Origin: Poriferisocius sp965221865
Lineage (GTDB): Bacteria > Actinomycetota > Acidimicrobiia > Acidimicrobiales > Bin134
DNA length: 64,000 nt
Direction: 5' to 3'
Assembly: GCA_965221865.1 (NCBI GenBank)
Contig: OZ244918.1
Location: 372,001 to 436,000, forward strand
Of the stretch, positions 31,954-40,492 are shown in pieces (the first letter of the stretch is position 1; every line of letters starts with the position of its first letter). The notes beneath the pieces are model-generated. The model was not told the origin of the DNA. It searched no databases and worked only from the letters and a program-made list of their open reading frames with translations. The translations under genes were made by a program, and so were the position numbers.

Positions 31954-32411
31954 GCTGAAGCCTCCGCACAGTGTAAAACAGCTTTAACAATGTTGTGGTA
32001 GCCGGTGCAGCGGCACAAGTTACCTTCTAGGCCGATGCGTACCTCACGTTCTGTGGGAGAGGGATTCTCATCAAGCAAAGAAATAGCTGCCATAACCATG
32101 CCTGGGGTGCAATAGCCGCATTGCAAAGCGTGGCACTGCCGAAATGACTCCTGCATGGGATGCAGCACATCACCATCAGCTAACCCCTCGATGGTAGTAA
32201 GATTATGCCCGTCAGCCTGCACTGCCAGCATGGTGCAAGACTTCACAGACTCTCCGTTCATATGAATTGTGCAAGCTCCACAAGATGAGGTATCGCAACC
32301 TATGTTTGTGCCGGTGAGCCCTATCACATCACGGATGTGATGTACTAACAGAGTGCGAGGCTCTACATCGTGGGTATAGTTTTCACCATTGATGGTGACC
32401 GCAACTTCCAT
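31950..32411 (-). CDS. coxS: 2Fe-2S small subunit, CoxS-type
   Basis: A 153-residue iron-sulfur subunit of the xanthine oxidase/CO dehydrogenase family. The plant-type ferredoxin cluster ligands are in CDTSSCGACTIHMNG and SVKSC, and the second helical domain binds another cluster through QCGYCTPGM and NLCRCTGYHNI. GGGGG stands 5 bases before the ATG at 32411. It is the first gene of the cox cluster, with a 147-base intergenic region upstream. Confidence 0.95.
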   Translation of the reverse strand: MEVAVTINGENYTHDVEPRTLLVHHIRDVIGLTGTNIGCDTSSCGACTIHMNGESVKSCTMLAVQADGHNLTTIEGLADGDVLHPMQESFRQCHALQCGYCTPGMVMAAISLLDENPSPTEREVRIGLEGNLCRCTGYHNIVKAVLHCAEASA

Positions 32412-32558
32412 GGTTTCCCCCTAGTCGTTGTCCGCTTTTATGAGTACTCTAGTACAACAAGAAGCAAGCCATCATCGTAAAGTGCAAGTGTTCTGCAATT
32501 TTAATCAATGCATTATGCTTGTGCGTAACAGAGTAGTTGTAGAGAAGTTACCGTGCTG
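32412..32558 (-). promoter_or_regulatory. Intergenic region upstream of the cox cluster
   Basis: The 147 bases between the SnoaL-like gene and coxS contain no coding frame. The partly palindromic AGTACTCTAGTAC lies about 40 bases before the coxS start, where a promoter or operator for the whole cluster would be expected. No clean -35/-10 pair was found and the role is inference. Confidence 0.3.
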
Positions 32559-33113
32559 CTAGCTCCAGAACTCGTTCCATGTGGGCCAAACTTGGGGAAG
32601 CTCCCGCATAGATAGCCCCGGAGATTCGGTGGCTTCTTTAGTGCGTACCACTTCATCTACAGCCTTCCAGCGAGTATAGATGCGTCTTACAAAATACCAC
32701 CGCCCGTCTCTGCGCTCATAGGTATCCCAATACTGGATATGACCGAGTGTCCAGTAATCAGGCCTTTCCACTTCATCGCGGCAATAAACAACCCCAGTTG
32801 CGTGATCGGCATCACTAAAGCTCAAAATGTGGTTGCCCACTAGGTGAATGGTTCTTTGCAGATTGCTGAGGGCTCTGATGTACCAATCCTTGAGTGCATC
32901 TCGACCGTATAAATCTTTGCCTATCCGCACATCTTCTACAAACAGCTCCGCCAAAGCATCCATGTCACGAATATCTACCGCTAGGCCATAGCGGAACGGC
33001 AACTGCTTTATCTGCTGCGTGGACAAAAGAAAATCTATCTTTTCTTCAGGACTTGAGGGCTGCCACTCCTCATCGCGGGCAACAAAAAAAGATGCTGTCA
33101 TCTGTACCTCCAA
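32559..33113 (-). CDS. SnoaL-like (NTF2-fold) protein
   Basis: A 184-residue protein of the SnoaL_4/ring-hydroxylating dioxygenase beta-subunit-like fold: EKIDFLLSTQQIKQLPFRYG, DIRDMDALAELFVEDV, TGVVYCRDEVERPDYW and DTYERRDGRWYFVRRIYTRW. Such proteins are small isomerases, dehydratases or dioxygenase partners; the exact reaction cannot be read. It begins 6 bases after the stop of a luciferase-like oxidoreductase gene and forms the third gene of an operon with it and a VOC protein. Confidence 0.85.
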   Translation of the reverse strand: MEVQMTASFFVARDEEWQPSSPEEKIDFLLSTQQIKQLPFRYGLAVDIRDMDALAELFVEDVRIGKDLYGRDALKDWYIRALSNLQRTIHLVGNHILSFSDADHATGVVYCRDEVERPDYWTLGHIQYWDTYERRDGRWYFVRRIYTRWKAVDEVVRTKEATESPGLSMRELPQVWPTWNEFWS

Positions 33114-33119
33114 AATTGT

Positions 33120-33983
33120 TTATACTTCTAAAATTAAATCGCCTACTTGTTCGCGCACCCGCACCAAAGCGTCTAAAAGCTCCGCACCGCGCCCATCTCC
33201 AAGCTCTACCGAAGCATGCGTACCCCCCACCTCAGCCCAAGCGTTAGCTCTATCCACAAAACCTTCAGCCTCACCTAAGCTGGATTGAAAACCAATCGCA
33301 TCAGGGTCACGACCCACCTCAGCAGCTCGTTGGCGAATAAATTGAATGCCTTTGCGAGACCAGCTGGTATTACCAGCCCACATAAAACCATCACCTAAGC
33401 GGGCGCAGCGGTCTTGTTGCACTTGGGCAAACCCGCCAAACCAAATCGGCACAGGCTGTTCCAACAAAGGATTCAGACCTGCTCTGTCAATGCGATGATG
33501 ATCCCCGGTGAAATCTACAACCGGCTCACTCCAGAAACGACGCAGCAATATCACCTGTTCTTCCAAGCGACGGCCTCTGCTGCGATACTCGGTACCCAAA
33601 GACTCATACTCGATGTAATTCCACCCGCTACCTACCCCTATCTGTAAGCGGTGGTTGCTCAAAATAGCTAGCTGTGCAGCTTGCTTGGCTACCAATGCGG
33701 TTTGCCGCTGTGGTAAAACCAGCACCGAAATGGCGAAGTTGATGCGGCTGGTTACGCCAGCCCAGTAAGAAAACAGCGTAAACGGCTCATGGAAAACACT
33801 TTTTTCATCGTAAAAGCCACCTTCGTGGAACGGAGGATCGCGCCTATCATGAGGTGTGCCCAACACATGATCCACACAGGTTATGAAATCAAAACCCAAC
33901 TCTTCAGAACGAACGGCAAACTCTTTGATGACACCGGGATCAAAGCCAATCTGTTGTTCGGGCATACGTATCCCAACCTTCAC
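33120..33983 (-). CDS. Luciferase-like (LLM), probably F420-dependent oxidoreductase
   Basis: A 287-residue TIM-barrel protein of the bacterial luciferase-like superfamily: SEELGFDFITCVDHVLGTPH, the INFAISVLVLPQRQTALVAK block, LQIGVGSGWNYIEYESLG and the PVPIWFGGF strand. In actinobacteria most such proteins use coenzyme F420 rather than FMN; this is inferred from taxon and family. The ATG overlaps the VOC gene stop (ATGA). The substrate is unknown; the neighbours suggest catabolism of a ring or enone compound. Confidence 0.88.
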   Translation of the reverse strand: MKVGIRMPEQQIGFDPGVIKEFAVRSEELGFDFITCVDHVLGTPHDRRDPPFHEGGFYDEKSVFHEPFTLFSYWAGVTSRINFAISVLVLPQRQTALVAKQAAQLAILSNHRLQIGVGSGWNYIEYESLGTEYRSRGRRLEEQVILLRRFWSEPVVDFTGDHHRIDRAGLNPLLEQPVPIWFGGFAQVQQDRCARLGDGFMWAGNTSWSRKGIQFIRQRAAEVGRDPDAIGFQSSLGEAEGFVDRANAWAEVGGTHASVELGDGRGAELLDALVRVREQVGDLILEV

Positions 33984-34885
33984 GATGCTGCTCCTTGTGT
34001 GTGTGTGGCACCACTAGCAACAAAGTCCGGTTGCAGGCGGGGATCTTCTGGCAACAAGTCCTCCACCAAAAATGTGGGCAAAGGTACTTCGCTAGGGCCA
34101 AAATAAGCCATGGAATCAATCTGTGCAGTTGGCTCTACCCCATGTGTAGCAAGCTTGGCTAAAGCCTCGGCCAAGTTGTTTACCCGCAACCCATGAGCAT
34201 GAAAGCGATTGCGGTTGATTTCGCTTCCCCAAAGTTTTAATGAATGCCCTTGCGGTGGTACGGCAAACAGTAACAACAAGCAATCTGCTAGCGACACAAT
34301 AGCAGCTATCTCATCGCTAGCAGTGGTGTGGTTGCTGCGTAAAACCGCCGTGCCAAACACTTCGGCCAACCGTTCGGCTACTGCTAACGGGTCATGCACA
34401 ACAGCTGTCACAAAAGCGTACTGCAATATTGGTACAACTGGTTCTGTAGATACGGGGGTAAGTGCATAGCCCCAACGAGGATCATCGTTAGTTTGATAAG
34501 ATGACCATTCCAACAAAAGCCCAGCAGTGTCGGCAGGCTTCGTAAAAAAGATATTCTCGGCCAGCCAAACCTGTGGGTTTACGCCAATGTCAGCCAACCG
34601 CTCTGCTGTGGCCTTAGCATCTGCAACTTGCACTGCAATTGAGTGCATCCCGCCACCCCATTTTTCCACAAAGTTGCGAACCGGCGACTGCTCACCTACT
34701 GGTGCCCCCACCTCAAGGGAATTATCACCTAGCCAGGTCATTCCACCTCGGCGACCAATTCCAGGGGCGTCAGAAATATTATCGTGCATTGGCGTGGCAC
34801 CAAACAGCCGCTGCAGCGGGCCAAGTAACTCGTCGTAATCGGCACCCATGGCCGTAGTGTGCCAAAGCATGGTGATTGCTGTCAC
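33980..34885 (-). CDS. Two-domain VOC (glyoxalase-like) protein
   Basis: A 301-residue protein made of two vicinal-oxygen-chelate halves (about 1-135 and 145-270); AMGADYDELLGPLQRLFGAT and GGGMHSIAVQVADAKATAERL mark the first. VOC enzymes include dioxygenases, epimerases and glyoxalases. The reaction is not predictable from the visible residues. First gene of a three-gene minus-strand operon with the LLM oxidoreductase and the SnoaL-like protein; the promoter should be in the 90 bases shared with the divergent helicase gene. Confidence 0.82.
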   Translation of the reverse strand: MTAITMLWHTTAMGADYDELLGPLQRLFGATPMHDNISDAPGIGRRGGMTWLGDNSLEVGAPVGEQSPVRNFVEKWGGGMHSIAVQVADAKATAERLADIGVNPQVWLAENIFFTKPADTAGLLLEWSSYQTNDDPRWGYALTPVSTEPVVPILQYAFVTAVVHDPLAVAERLAEVFGTAVLRSNHTTASDEIAAIVSLADCLLLLFAVPPQGHSLKLWGSEINRNRFHAHGLRVNNLAEALAKLATHGVEPTAQIDSMAYFGPSEVPLPTFLVEDLLPEDPRLQPDFVASGATHTQGAAS

Positions 34886-34975
34886 GGTTGATACTTTGCC
34901 ACGAACGCGCTCTTAAACGCTAACTTGATGGCCACACAAAGCAGAAACTGTCTCTGAGCTAGGTACCTTGTTAGG

Positions 34976-36415
34976 GTGCCTTTATCAGAGTCCCTGTTAG
35001 ACGGACTAAACGAAACGCAACGCGCTGCAGTATGTAGCCCTAACACCCCGCTTTGTATTCTGGCAGGGGCCGGGACAGGTAAAACCAGAGTGCTCACCCG
35101 CCGCATCGCTTACCAAGCAACTTGTGGCAACATTGCAGCTAAACACACCTTGGCTCTTACCTTTACTCGTAAAGCTGCTAGAGAGCTGCGCGAACGGTTA
35201 CATGTCTTAGGAATGCAAAGTTCGGTTAGCGCTGGCACATTCCACAGCGCAGCCTACGCGCAACTCAAAATTCGTTGGGCAGAACAAAACAAACGTCTGC
35301 CCCAATTGTTAACTGATAAGCGGGGACTGATCAACCGAGTAGCGCACAAAGCTGGGATACGCCTAGCCAAACCAGAAATACAAGAAGCTGTTACAGAGTT
35401 GGAATGGGCCAAGGCTAGGCGGATAGCACCCGATGATTATCCGTTTATGGTAGGTGTTCTTGCACGCACAACTCCACTAGAACCGTCTCTGCTGAGCAGG
35501 CTTTTAGCTAGCTACGAAGCAGAAAAAACTAAACGCGGTTTGTTGGATTTTGATGACCTTTTAGTTCTGGCTCTTTGCGAACTAGAAGAAAACCCTGACT
35601 ACGCCGAAGCTCGCCGCTGGAAATTTCAACACTTATTTGTAGATGAGATGCAAGACGTGAACCGCCTCCAGTTTGATCTGCTGCGAGCTTGGCTAGGCGA
35701 GCGCAACGACTTATGCGCGGTGGGTGACCCCAATCAGGCCATCTACACTTGGAATGGGGCAGATTCTGGCTACATTCAAAACTTTCAGGATTGGTTTGTT
35801 GACGCCGATCTCAAGATGCTTAAAGACAACTATCGCTCAACACCGCAAATCCTTACAGCAGGACATGCTGTGTTAGGCAAACAAGCAGCCTTGCTGTATG
35901 CCCACTGCCCTGACGGACCTACCCCTAAGATAACCGCTCATGCTAACGACGCTGATGAGGCTACCTGTATCGCACAGGCGCTGGTGGCTGCAAAAGATAC
36001 TGGTACTGCTTGGTCTGCGATGGCGGTGCTAATACGCACCAATGCTCAGACCACAAGGATTGTTGCCGCGCTGAACCATAAGCAGATTCCCTTTAGACTT
36101 CAAGCAGACAAAGAGCAGTCTCAGAACCAACCCCAGAACCACAACGAGGTAACTGTTAGCACCTTCCACGCAGCTAAAGGGCTGGAGTGGCCCATCGTGC
36201 ATTTAGCTGGCATAGAACAAGGTTTCGTGCCCATCGCCCAAGCCCAAAGCACCGCAGAATTGCTTGAAGAACGGCGCCTACTGTACGTAGCTATAACTCG
36301 TGCGCAACAAGAACTGCATTTTCACTGGGCAGCCGAACGCTGTTTTGGCAACAAAACGGTTAAACGCGCCCCCTCACCGTATCTGCGCGCTATTTTGAGT
36401 GCAACACAGCCCTAA
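34976..36415 (+). CDS. UvrD/PcrA-family ATP-dependent DNA helicase, short form
   Basis: A 479-residue superfamily 1A helicase. Motifs in order: LNETQRAAV (Q motif), AGAGTGKTRVLTRRI (I), LTFTRKAARELRERL (Ia), DFDDLLVLAL, VDEMQDVNRLQFDLL (II), VGDPNQAIYTWNGA (III), LKDNYRSTPQI (IV), STFHAAKGLEW (V) and LLYVAITRAQQELH (VI). It is much shorter than UvrD/PcrA (about 700 residues) because the 2B and C-terminal regions are reduced, like the UvrD2-type actinobacterial proteins without their HRDC tail. It probably acts in DNA repair. GTG start; divergent from the VOC operon. Confidence 0.92.
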   Translation: MPLSESLLDGLNETQRAAVCSPNTPLCILAGAGTGKTRVLTRRIAYQATCGNIAAKHTLALTFTRKAARELRERLHVLGMQSSVSAGTFHSAAYAQLKIRWAEQNKRLPQLLTDKRGLINRVAHKAGIRLAKPEIQEAVTELEWAKARRIAPDDYPFMVGVLARTTPLEPSLLSRLLASYEAEKTKRGLLDFDDLLVLALCELEENPDYAEARRWKFQHLFVDEMQDVNRLQFDLLRAWLGERNDLCAVGDPNQAIYTWNGADSGYIQNFQDWFVDADLKMLKDNYRSTPQILTAGHAVLGKQAALLYAHCPDGPTPKITAHANDADEATCIAQALVAAKDTGTAWSAMAVLIRTNAQTTRIVAALNHKQIPFRLQADKEQSQNQPQNHNEVTVSTFHAAKGLEWPIVHLAGIEQGFVPIAQAQSTAELLEERRLLYVAITRAQQELHFHWAAERCFGNKTVKRAPSPYLRAILSATQP

Positions 36416-36548
36416 AGGCGAGCCAACTGTCAACCCACAAACTATGCTGAATTAACTTAAAGTGAATTAACACAAAGTCCACTCAACAAATCACATTGCA
36501 ACTCATTGTTTCATTTTTACCTTAAAATGTCGCTAGTTTACTAAACTG
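36416..36548 (+). other. A+T-rich intergenic region before the two-gene cassette
   Basis: These 133 bases are clearly richer in A+T than their surroundings and contain GAATTAAC twice (around 36449-36471) as a direct repeat. The promoter of the isochorismatase-like gene should be here, but no well-spaced hexamers were found. Confidence 0.35.
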
Positions 36549-37076
36549 ATGAATGTGCATATGCCGTCCTGCTTAATCGCTGTAGACATTCAGTCTGGCT
36601 TTATAGACGAACACACTGCCCAAATTCCTATGGCAATTCGACAATTCTGTATACATGCTCCAATTGAGCATCGAATATTCACTCGATTTATCAACCCAGG
36701 AGAAGGAGGTCCTTTCATAGAAATTCTGGGTTGGCCACAATTACAAGAAAATAGAGAAATTGTCTTAGCACCTGAAATAGATGACTGCCCTACACTAGTG
36801 GTCGACAAGTACTCTTACTCACCTTTCATAGACACTAAACTGGAAGATATCTTGAGGCGTTTAGAAGTCGACGAAGTCCTAGTCTTTGGTATCGACACTG
36901 ATGTCTGCGTGCTCACCACCGCTGTTGATTTGTTCAACCGAGGATTTCATCCCATAGTCGTCAGCGATTTATCAATGAGCCATGCAGGCATCGAGTACCA
37001 CAATGCTGCATTGTCAATACTTCCCCGATATATCGGTGCTAACAACATTGTCACAACCGCAGACCTCCATAACTAG
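36549..37076 (+). CDS. Isochorismatase-like cysteine hydrolase
   Basis: A 175-residue hydrolase of the isochorismatase/nicotinamidase superfamily. The catalytic triad is visible: D13 in LIAVDIQSGFID, K87 in LVVDKYSYSPF and C120 in VFGIDTDVCVLTTA, the last with the cis-peptide-type motif before the Cys. Family members cleave amide or vinyl-ether bonds (nicotinamide, isochorismate, ureido compounds); the substrate cannot be told. No nicotinamidase metal-binding His motif is obvious. The stop shares bases with the start of the next gene (TAGTG), so the two are coupled. Start may be the ATG at 36561. Confidence 0.88.
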   Translation: MNVHMPSCLIAVDIQSGFIDEHTAQIPMAIRQFCIHAPIEHRIFTRFINPGEGGPFIEILGWPQLQENREIVLAPEIDDCPTLVVDKYSYSPFIDTKLEDILRRLEVDEVLVFGIDTDVCVLTTAVDLFNRGFHPIVVSDLSMSHAGIEYHNAALSILPRYIGANNIVTTADLHN

Positions 37077-38260
37077 TGATCACTAGAATTTCAATCATTC
37101 CCTTCGACCTCGGAGGTGCAGTTGACGAAACGGTGATAGAAGCGCTTGATCACGAAGGATTTAGCGAGCTACCACTTGAGGAAACAGCTAAGCCACTAAT
37201 CGGCCTAAAAGTAAGCCAGTGGATATCGAACGATAACGAAGCGAAAACAGTTCTATACGTGGAATCTCGTGGATTTGGAGTCGCAGTTGACAAAGAAACT
37301 CATAACGCAGAGTTCAGCAACCACAAAGATGTCGTCAATCTCTTAGAGCAGCGCTGGCAACTACACAAACAGGTCTGTGAAGGCAGCCACCCTCTTGCTC
37401 AAAAGATAGAAAATCTTCGTAACCAGCTGACAAGGAGGTTTGGAGACACCATACGCTGGTCTACTTGGAGTGGTATTCTTTATGTGTTTTCCTTCTACGT
37501 CGCTGAAGACGCAGACCCTTCTCAACTGCTCAAACACCGAAATGCTCTATTAGGTATTGCAGCGTTGTCCGAGCCCAGCAAGGTCGGATATGGAGACCTC
37601 GAGTTCAAAACACAGAATGACGAAATTGCTCATAATAAAGTCATAGAACGCATCCAGAAGCTTGATCCAGCGGATTTACCACCTGACGTAGAAACCAGTA
37701 CTGAGATCTACTGCGGTGCAACTTGGGCAAGCTTGATTGTTGTTGGGTTAAGCGACAAGCCAACAACAACAATCCGAACCTACGAATTGTTAGAAGTTAG
37801 GACGCAGATTGCTTGGTTCGTTGCCTACCAAGTTCGCCGCTGGTGTGAAACAACCTTAGCTCAATGGACAGAGATCAAATCATCTGCCCTAGACGAGCTG
37901 CGGTGGCAAGTTCTTCCTCTGCTGCTTGAAGTCAAACAACTCAGTCATGCAAGCATGTCTACTAGATACTCAGAAATTCTTCAGACACTAAGGCACACAA
38001 GTCGACTAGAACAAGAAATCGAAGCTACCGAGCAAGCCTTAAAGTGGGCATACGAAATTGCCGAACGTGTCGAGCGTCAGAAGAGACATCGCTACGAACG
38101 AGCGGTTGAGGCACTTTTAGGAGTACTTGCTGTACTGCAGCTATCCACACTCATCCATGAGGTGCCTCTAGTAGCGTTATCAACTCAGACAGCGTCCCTA
38201 ATCCTAGCTGGAACCGCAATCGGGATTGCTCTGCTGGTTGCACGCAATCGAAGCGCGTAG
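37076..38260 (+). CDS. Unrecognised protein with C-terminal coiled coil and membrane anchor
   Basis: A 394-residue protein without a recognised family. The GTG at 37076 uses the last base of the preceding stop, so it is translationally coupled to the isochorismatase-like hydrolase. Residues 1-230 look alpha/beta with no nucleotide-binding loop; 230-345 are helical with a charged coiled-coil (SRLEQEIEATEQALKWAYEI); two hydrophobic spans at about 347-368 and 370-388 end the chain, leaving a short basic tail. The layout (soluble sensor-like domain, coiled coil, C-terminal membrane pair) recalls RMD1/RMND1-like proteins in outline, but no sequence motif supports that. A membrane-attached soluble domain facing the cytoplasm is inferred. 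Confidence 0.75.
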   Translation: MITRISIIPFDLGGAVDETVIEALDHEGFSELPLEETAKPLIGLKVSQWISNDNEAKTVLYVESRGFGVAVDKETHNAEFSNHKDVVNLLEQRWQLHKQVCEGSHPLAQKIENLRNQLTRRFGDTIRWSTWSGILYVFSFYVAEDADPSQLLKHRNALLGIAALSEPSKVGYGDLEFKTQNDEIAHNKVIERIQKLDPADLPPDVETSTEIYCGATWASLIVVGLSDKPTTTIRTYELLEVRTQIAWFVAYQVRRWCETTLAQWTEIKSSALDELRWQVLPLLLEVKQLSHASMSTRYSEILQTLRHTSRLEQEIEATEQALKWAYEIAERVERQKRHRYERAVEALLGVLAVLQLSTLIHEVPLVALSTQTASLILAGTAIGIALLVARNRSA

Positions 38261-38347
38261 CTGAGTAATAATTAGATTTTTACTATAAAAAAGTTGCTAC
38301 ACAAACAACAACAGCAACGAAACAATCCAAAACTCGCCAACACAACA

Positions 38348-40492
38348 CTAAAGGTCAAAGGGGATTAGCACTACCACTACAGTGGCATCGCATTCACGCA
38401 ACACCTCTTCCACACGATGACCTAAAAACGGACGATCCCCAACACGGCGTAAATGCGCGCCCATAACCACCAAATCAGCATCAATTTCTGTCACGAGTTG
38501 CAATATCTGCTCAGCAGGTGAAGAGCCTTCGCGCACAGCAGTACGAGTGGTTGCTCCTAACTCATCAGCTAGGGTCATGGCTTGCTCTACCACTTTTTGA
38601 CCCACGTTCATACCCGGACGATGAATAATTCGGCGTCCCAGCAAAGACGGCAAACCCGTAGACTCGCCTATAGCACTTTCCACATGCGTAAGATGCAACT
38701 CAGTGCCCAGCTGGGCGCTGAGATTAAACGCCACCTCTTGAGCAGCTCGTGAAACTGGGCTACCGGTTACAGGCACCACAGCACGGCTAAAAGCCCCCGG
38801 CAAAGGTCTATCTAAGTTACGAGCCCGGCGCACCACAACCACAGGAATTGGGCTCTCAGACAACACCCCGTCTACCAGAGGAGAAATCACCCTGCCGGTA
38901 TCGGCATAATCAATAGCACCAAGACCAATCACACCAAACCCAAGCTGACTCTCATCAATAATAGTACGCACGAGATCAGTGTCGCGTACCTGACGATGTT
39001 CTAAAGGCCGATCGTGTAGCACATTCTGCAATGGTGTGATATCAACCTCGCTGTCTTTTTTACCCACTGTCAATACTGTGGCAGCAGCTTCGACAGGCCA
39101 TGCAAAATGCAAAACTTGCGCGGCGGCAATGGACTCTGGCCCACCTCGGGTAGGCAGCAGCAAGCGGGATGTGCGCACAACCAGATTACGGCTAAGAGCC
39201 TGCTCACGCCCTAAGCGCTCCTGTTCATCAGGTGTTCCTTGCCAGTTGTTCACCACCCCCCGCAAAGTGACCGATGCAAATAACGAAGTTAAAACCGGCA
39301 CCAACACAATCACCGAAAACGCTGTTGCGCTAAACACCCCTACAGACAGCCCTACAGTTGCAATAACAATCTCTAAAGCTCCGCGAGCATTTAACCCAGC
39401 GCCCAACGCAAGACCCGCACGATGAGTGCGTCCCGCTAAACGAGCCCCACCATAAGCTCCAACAAACTTAAAAACAATACCCACCACCAAGATAACCAGC
39501 GCCCACAACAGTGCCTCGGCATCATCTAACAAACGTAGATCTACTTCCAGCCCAGCAGTAGCAAAAAATATTGGCGCAAACAAAGCTCCGGTTATGCCCT
39601 CTAAATGCTGCACAACATCTTCGTGCTGAAAACGCGAACGGTTTAGCACCACCCCAGCAACAAACGCGCCCAACACAGCCTCTACACCTAACCACTCCGT
39701 TGCAACGCCAAAAGCCAACATAACCAAAATGCATACCAGCATCGCTGCTGCTAGGTTGCTGCCCCGACGGCGTACCTGCCGCAAACACAAATCTACTAAA
39801 CGCTGCCCAACTGTGAGCGCTAAAACCCCAAAAACCACTATCCCCGCAGCAGTGCTCAACACTTCAATTACCGACACCTCACCAGAAGTTGCTAAACCGG
39901 TAAACACTCCTAAAAGCACCCAACCAATAACATCATTGCCCATGCCTGCAGCCACGGTGATCTGCCCAATATCGCGACGCATCAAACCCAACTCACTTAA
40001 AATCTTGGCCACCACCGCAAGCGAAGACACGCTAAGGGCTAACGCTACAAACAAAGTGAAGGTCAACCGCTCTGCCTCCTCACCCAAAAACACTGCAGGC
40101 AAAAAAGCTCCCACCACTAAACCAGCGGCCAAAGGCACTAACAAGCTACCCGCTGTAACCCACACCGCAGGACGACCCAACTTGTTGATTAACGTCAAAT
40201 CAGTTTCAAAACCGGTAACCACCAGCAACAAAGCCACACCCACCCAACTAACCGCGCTAAGAGCTGCTTGTTGACCAGAATCATCAGGCAAAAACCATTC
40301 AAACCCCGACTCCCAAACCACACCAAAAACAGAAGGCCCAAGCACTAAGCCAGCTAAAAGTGCCCCCACCACAGCAGGCATCCCAACCTTACGCATCACC
40401 ATTCCAAACAAATGCGCTGTAGCAACTAAAACTAAGATTTGCACCCAAAACACCAACAGGTCAAAACCAGCAGATTCAGCAGCAAACACCAT
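38348..40492 (-). CDS. CPA2-type cation/proton antiporter with C-terminal Usp domains
   Basis: A 714-residue protein. The first 400 or so residues have about 12-13 membrane segments of the Na+/H+ (KefB-like) exchanger family, with PAVVGALLAGLVLGPSVFG, the TGFETDLTLINKLG segment and GLNARGALEIVIATVGL. The C-terminal 270 residues hold two universal-stress-type domains (TSRLLLPTRGGPESIAA at about 435 and a second ending DLVVMGAHLRR, then HRVEEVLRECDATVVVV), which may bind nucleotide and gate transport. It exchanges monovalent cations for protons. Its ATG overlaps the xth stop (ATGA). Confidence 0.92.
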   Translation of the reverse strand: MVFAAESAGFDLLVFWVQILVLVATAHLFGMVMRKVGMPAVVGALLAGLVLGPSVFGVVWESGFEWFLPDDSGQQAALSAVSWVGVALLLVVTGFETDLTLINKLGRPAVWVTAGSLLVPLAAGLVVGAFLPAVFLGEEAERLTFTLFVALALSVSSLAVVAKILSELGLMRRDIGQITVAAGMGNDVIGWVLLGVFTGLATSGEVSVIEVLSTAAGIVVFGVLALTVGQRLVDLCLRQVRRRGSNLAAAMLVCILVMLAFGVATEWLGVEAVLGAFVAGVVLNRSRFQHEDVVQHLEGITGALFAPIFFATAGLEVDLRLLDDAEALLWALVILVVGIVFKFVGAYGGARLAGRTHRAGLALGAGLNARGALEIVIATVGLSVGVFSATAFSVIVLVPVLTSLFASVTLRGVVNNWQGTPDEQERLGREQALSRNLVVRTSRLLLPTRGGPESIAAAQVLHFAWPVEAAATVLTVGKKDSEVDITPLQNVLHDRPLEHRQVRDTDLVRTIIDESQLGFGVIGLGAIDYADTGRVISPLVDGVLSESPIPVVVVRRARNLDRPLPGAFSRAVVPVTGSPVSRAAQEVAFNLSAQLGTELHLTHVESAIGESTGLPSLLGRRIIHRPGMNVGQKVVEQAMTLADELGATTRTAVREGSSPAEQILQLVTEIDADLVVMGAHLRRVGDRPFLGHRVEEVLRECDATVVVVLIPFDL

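Noticed and set aside
38261..38347. GTTGCT/AGCAAC inverted repeat between convergent genes as a terminator
   Set aside because: Six-base stem with a 14-base loop and no T-run is too weak to call.
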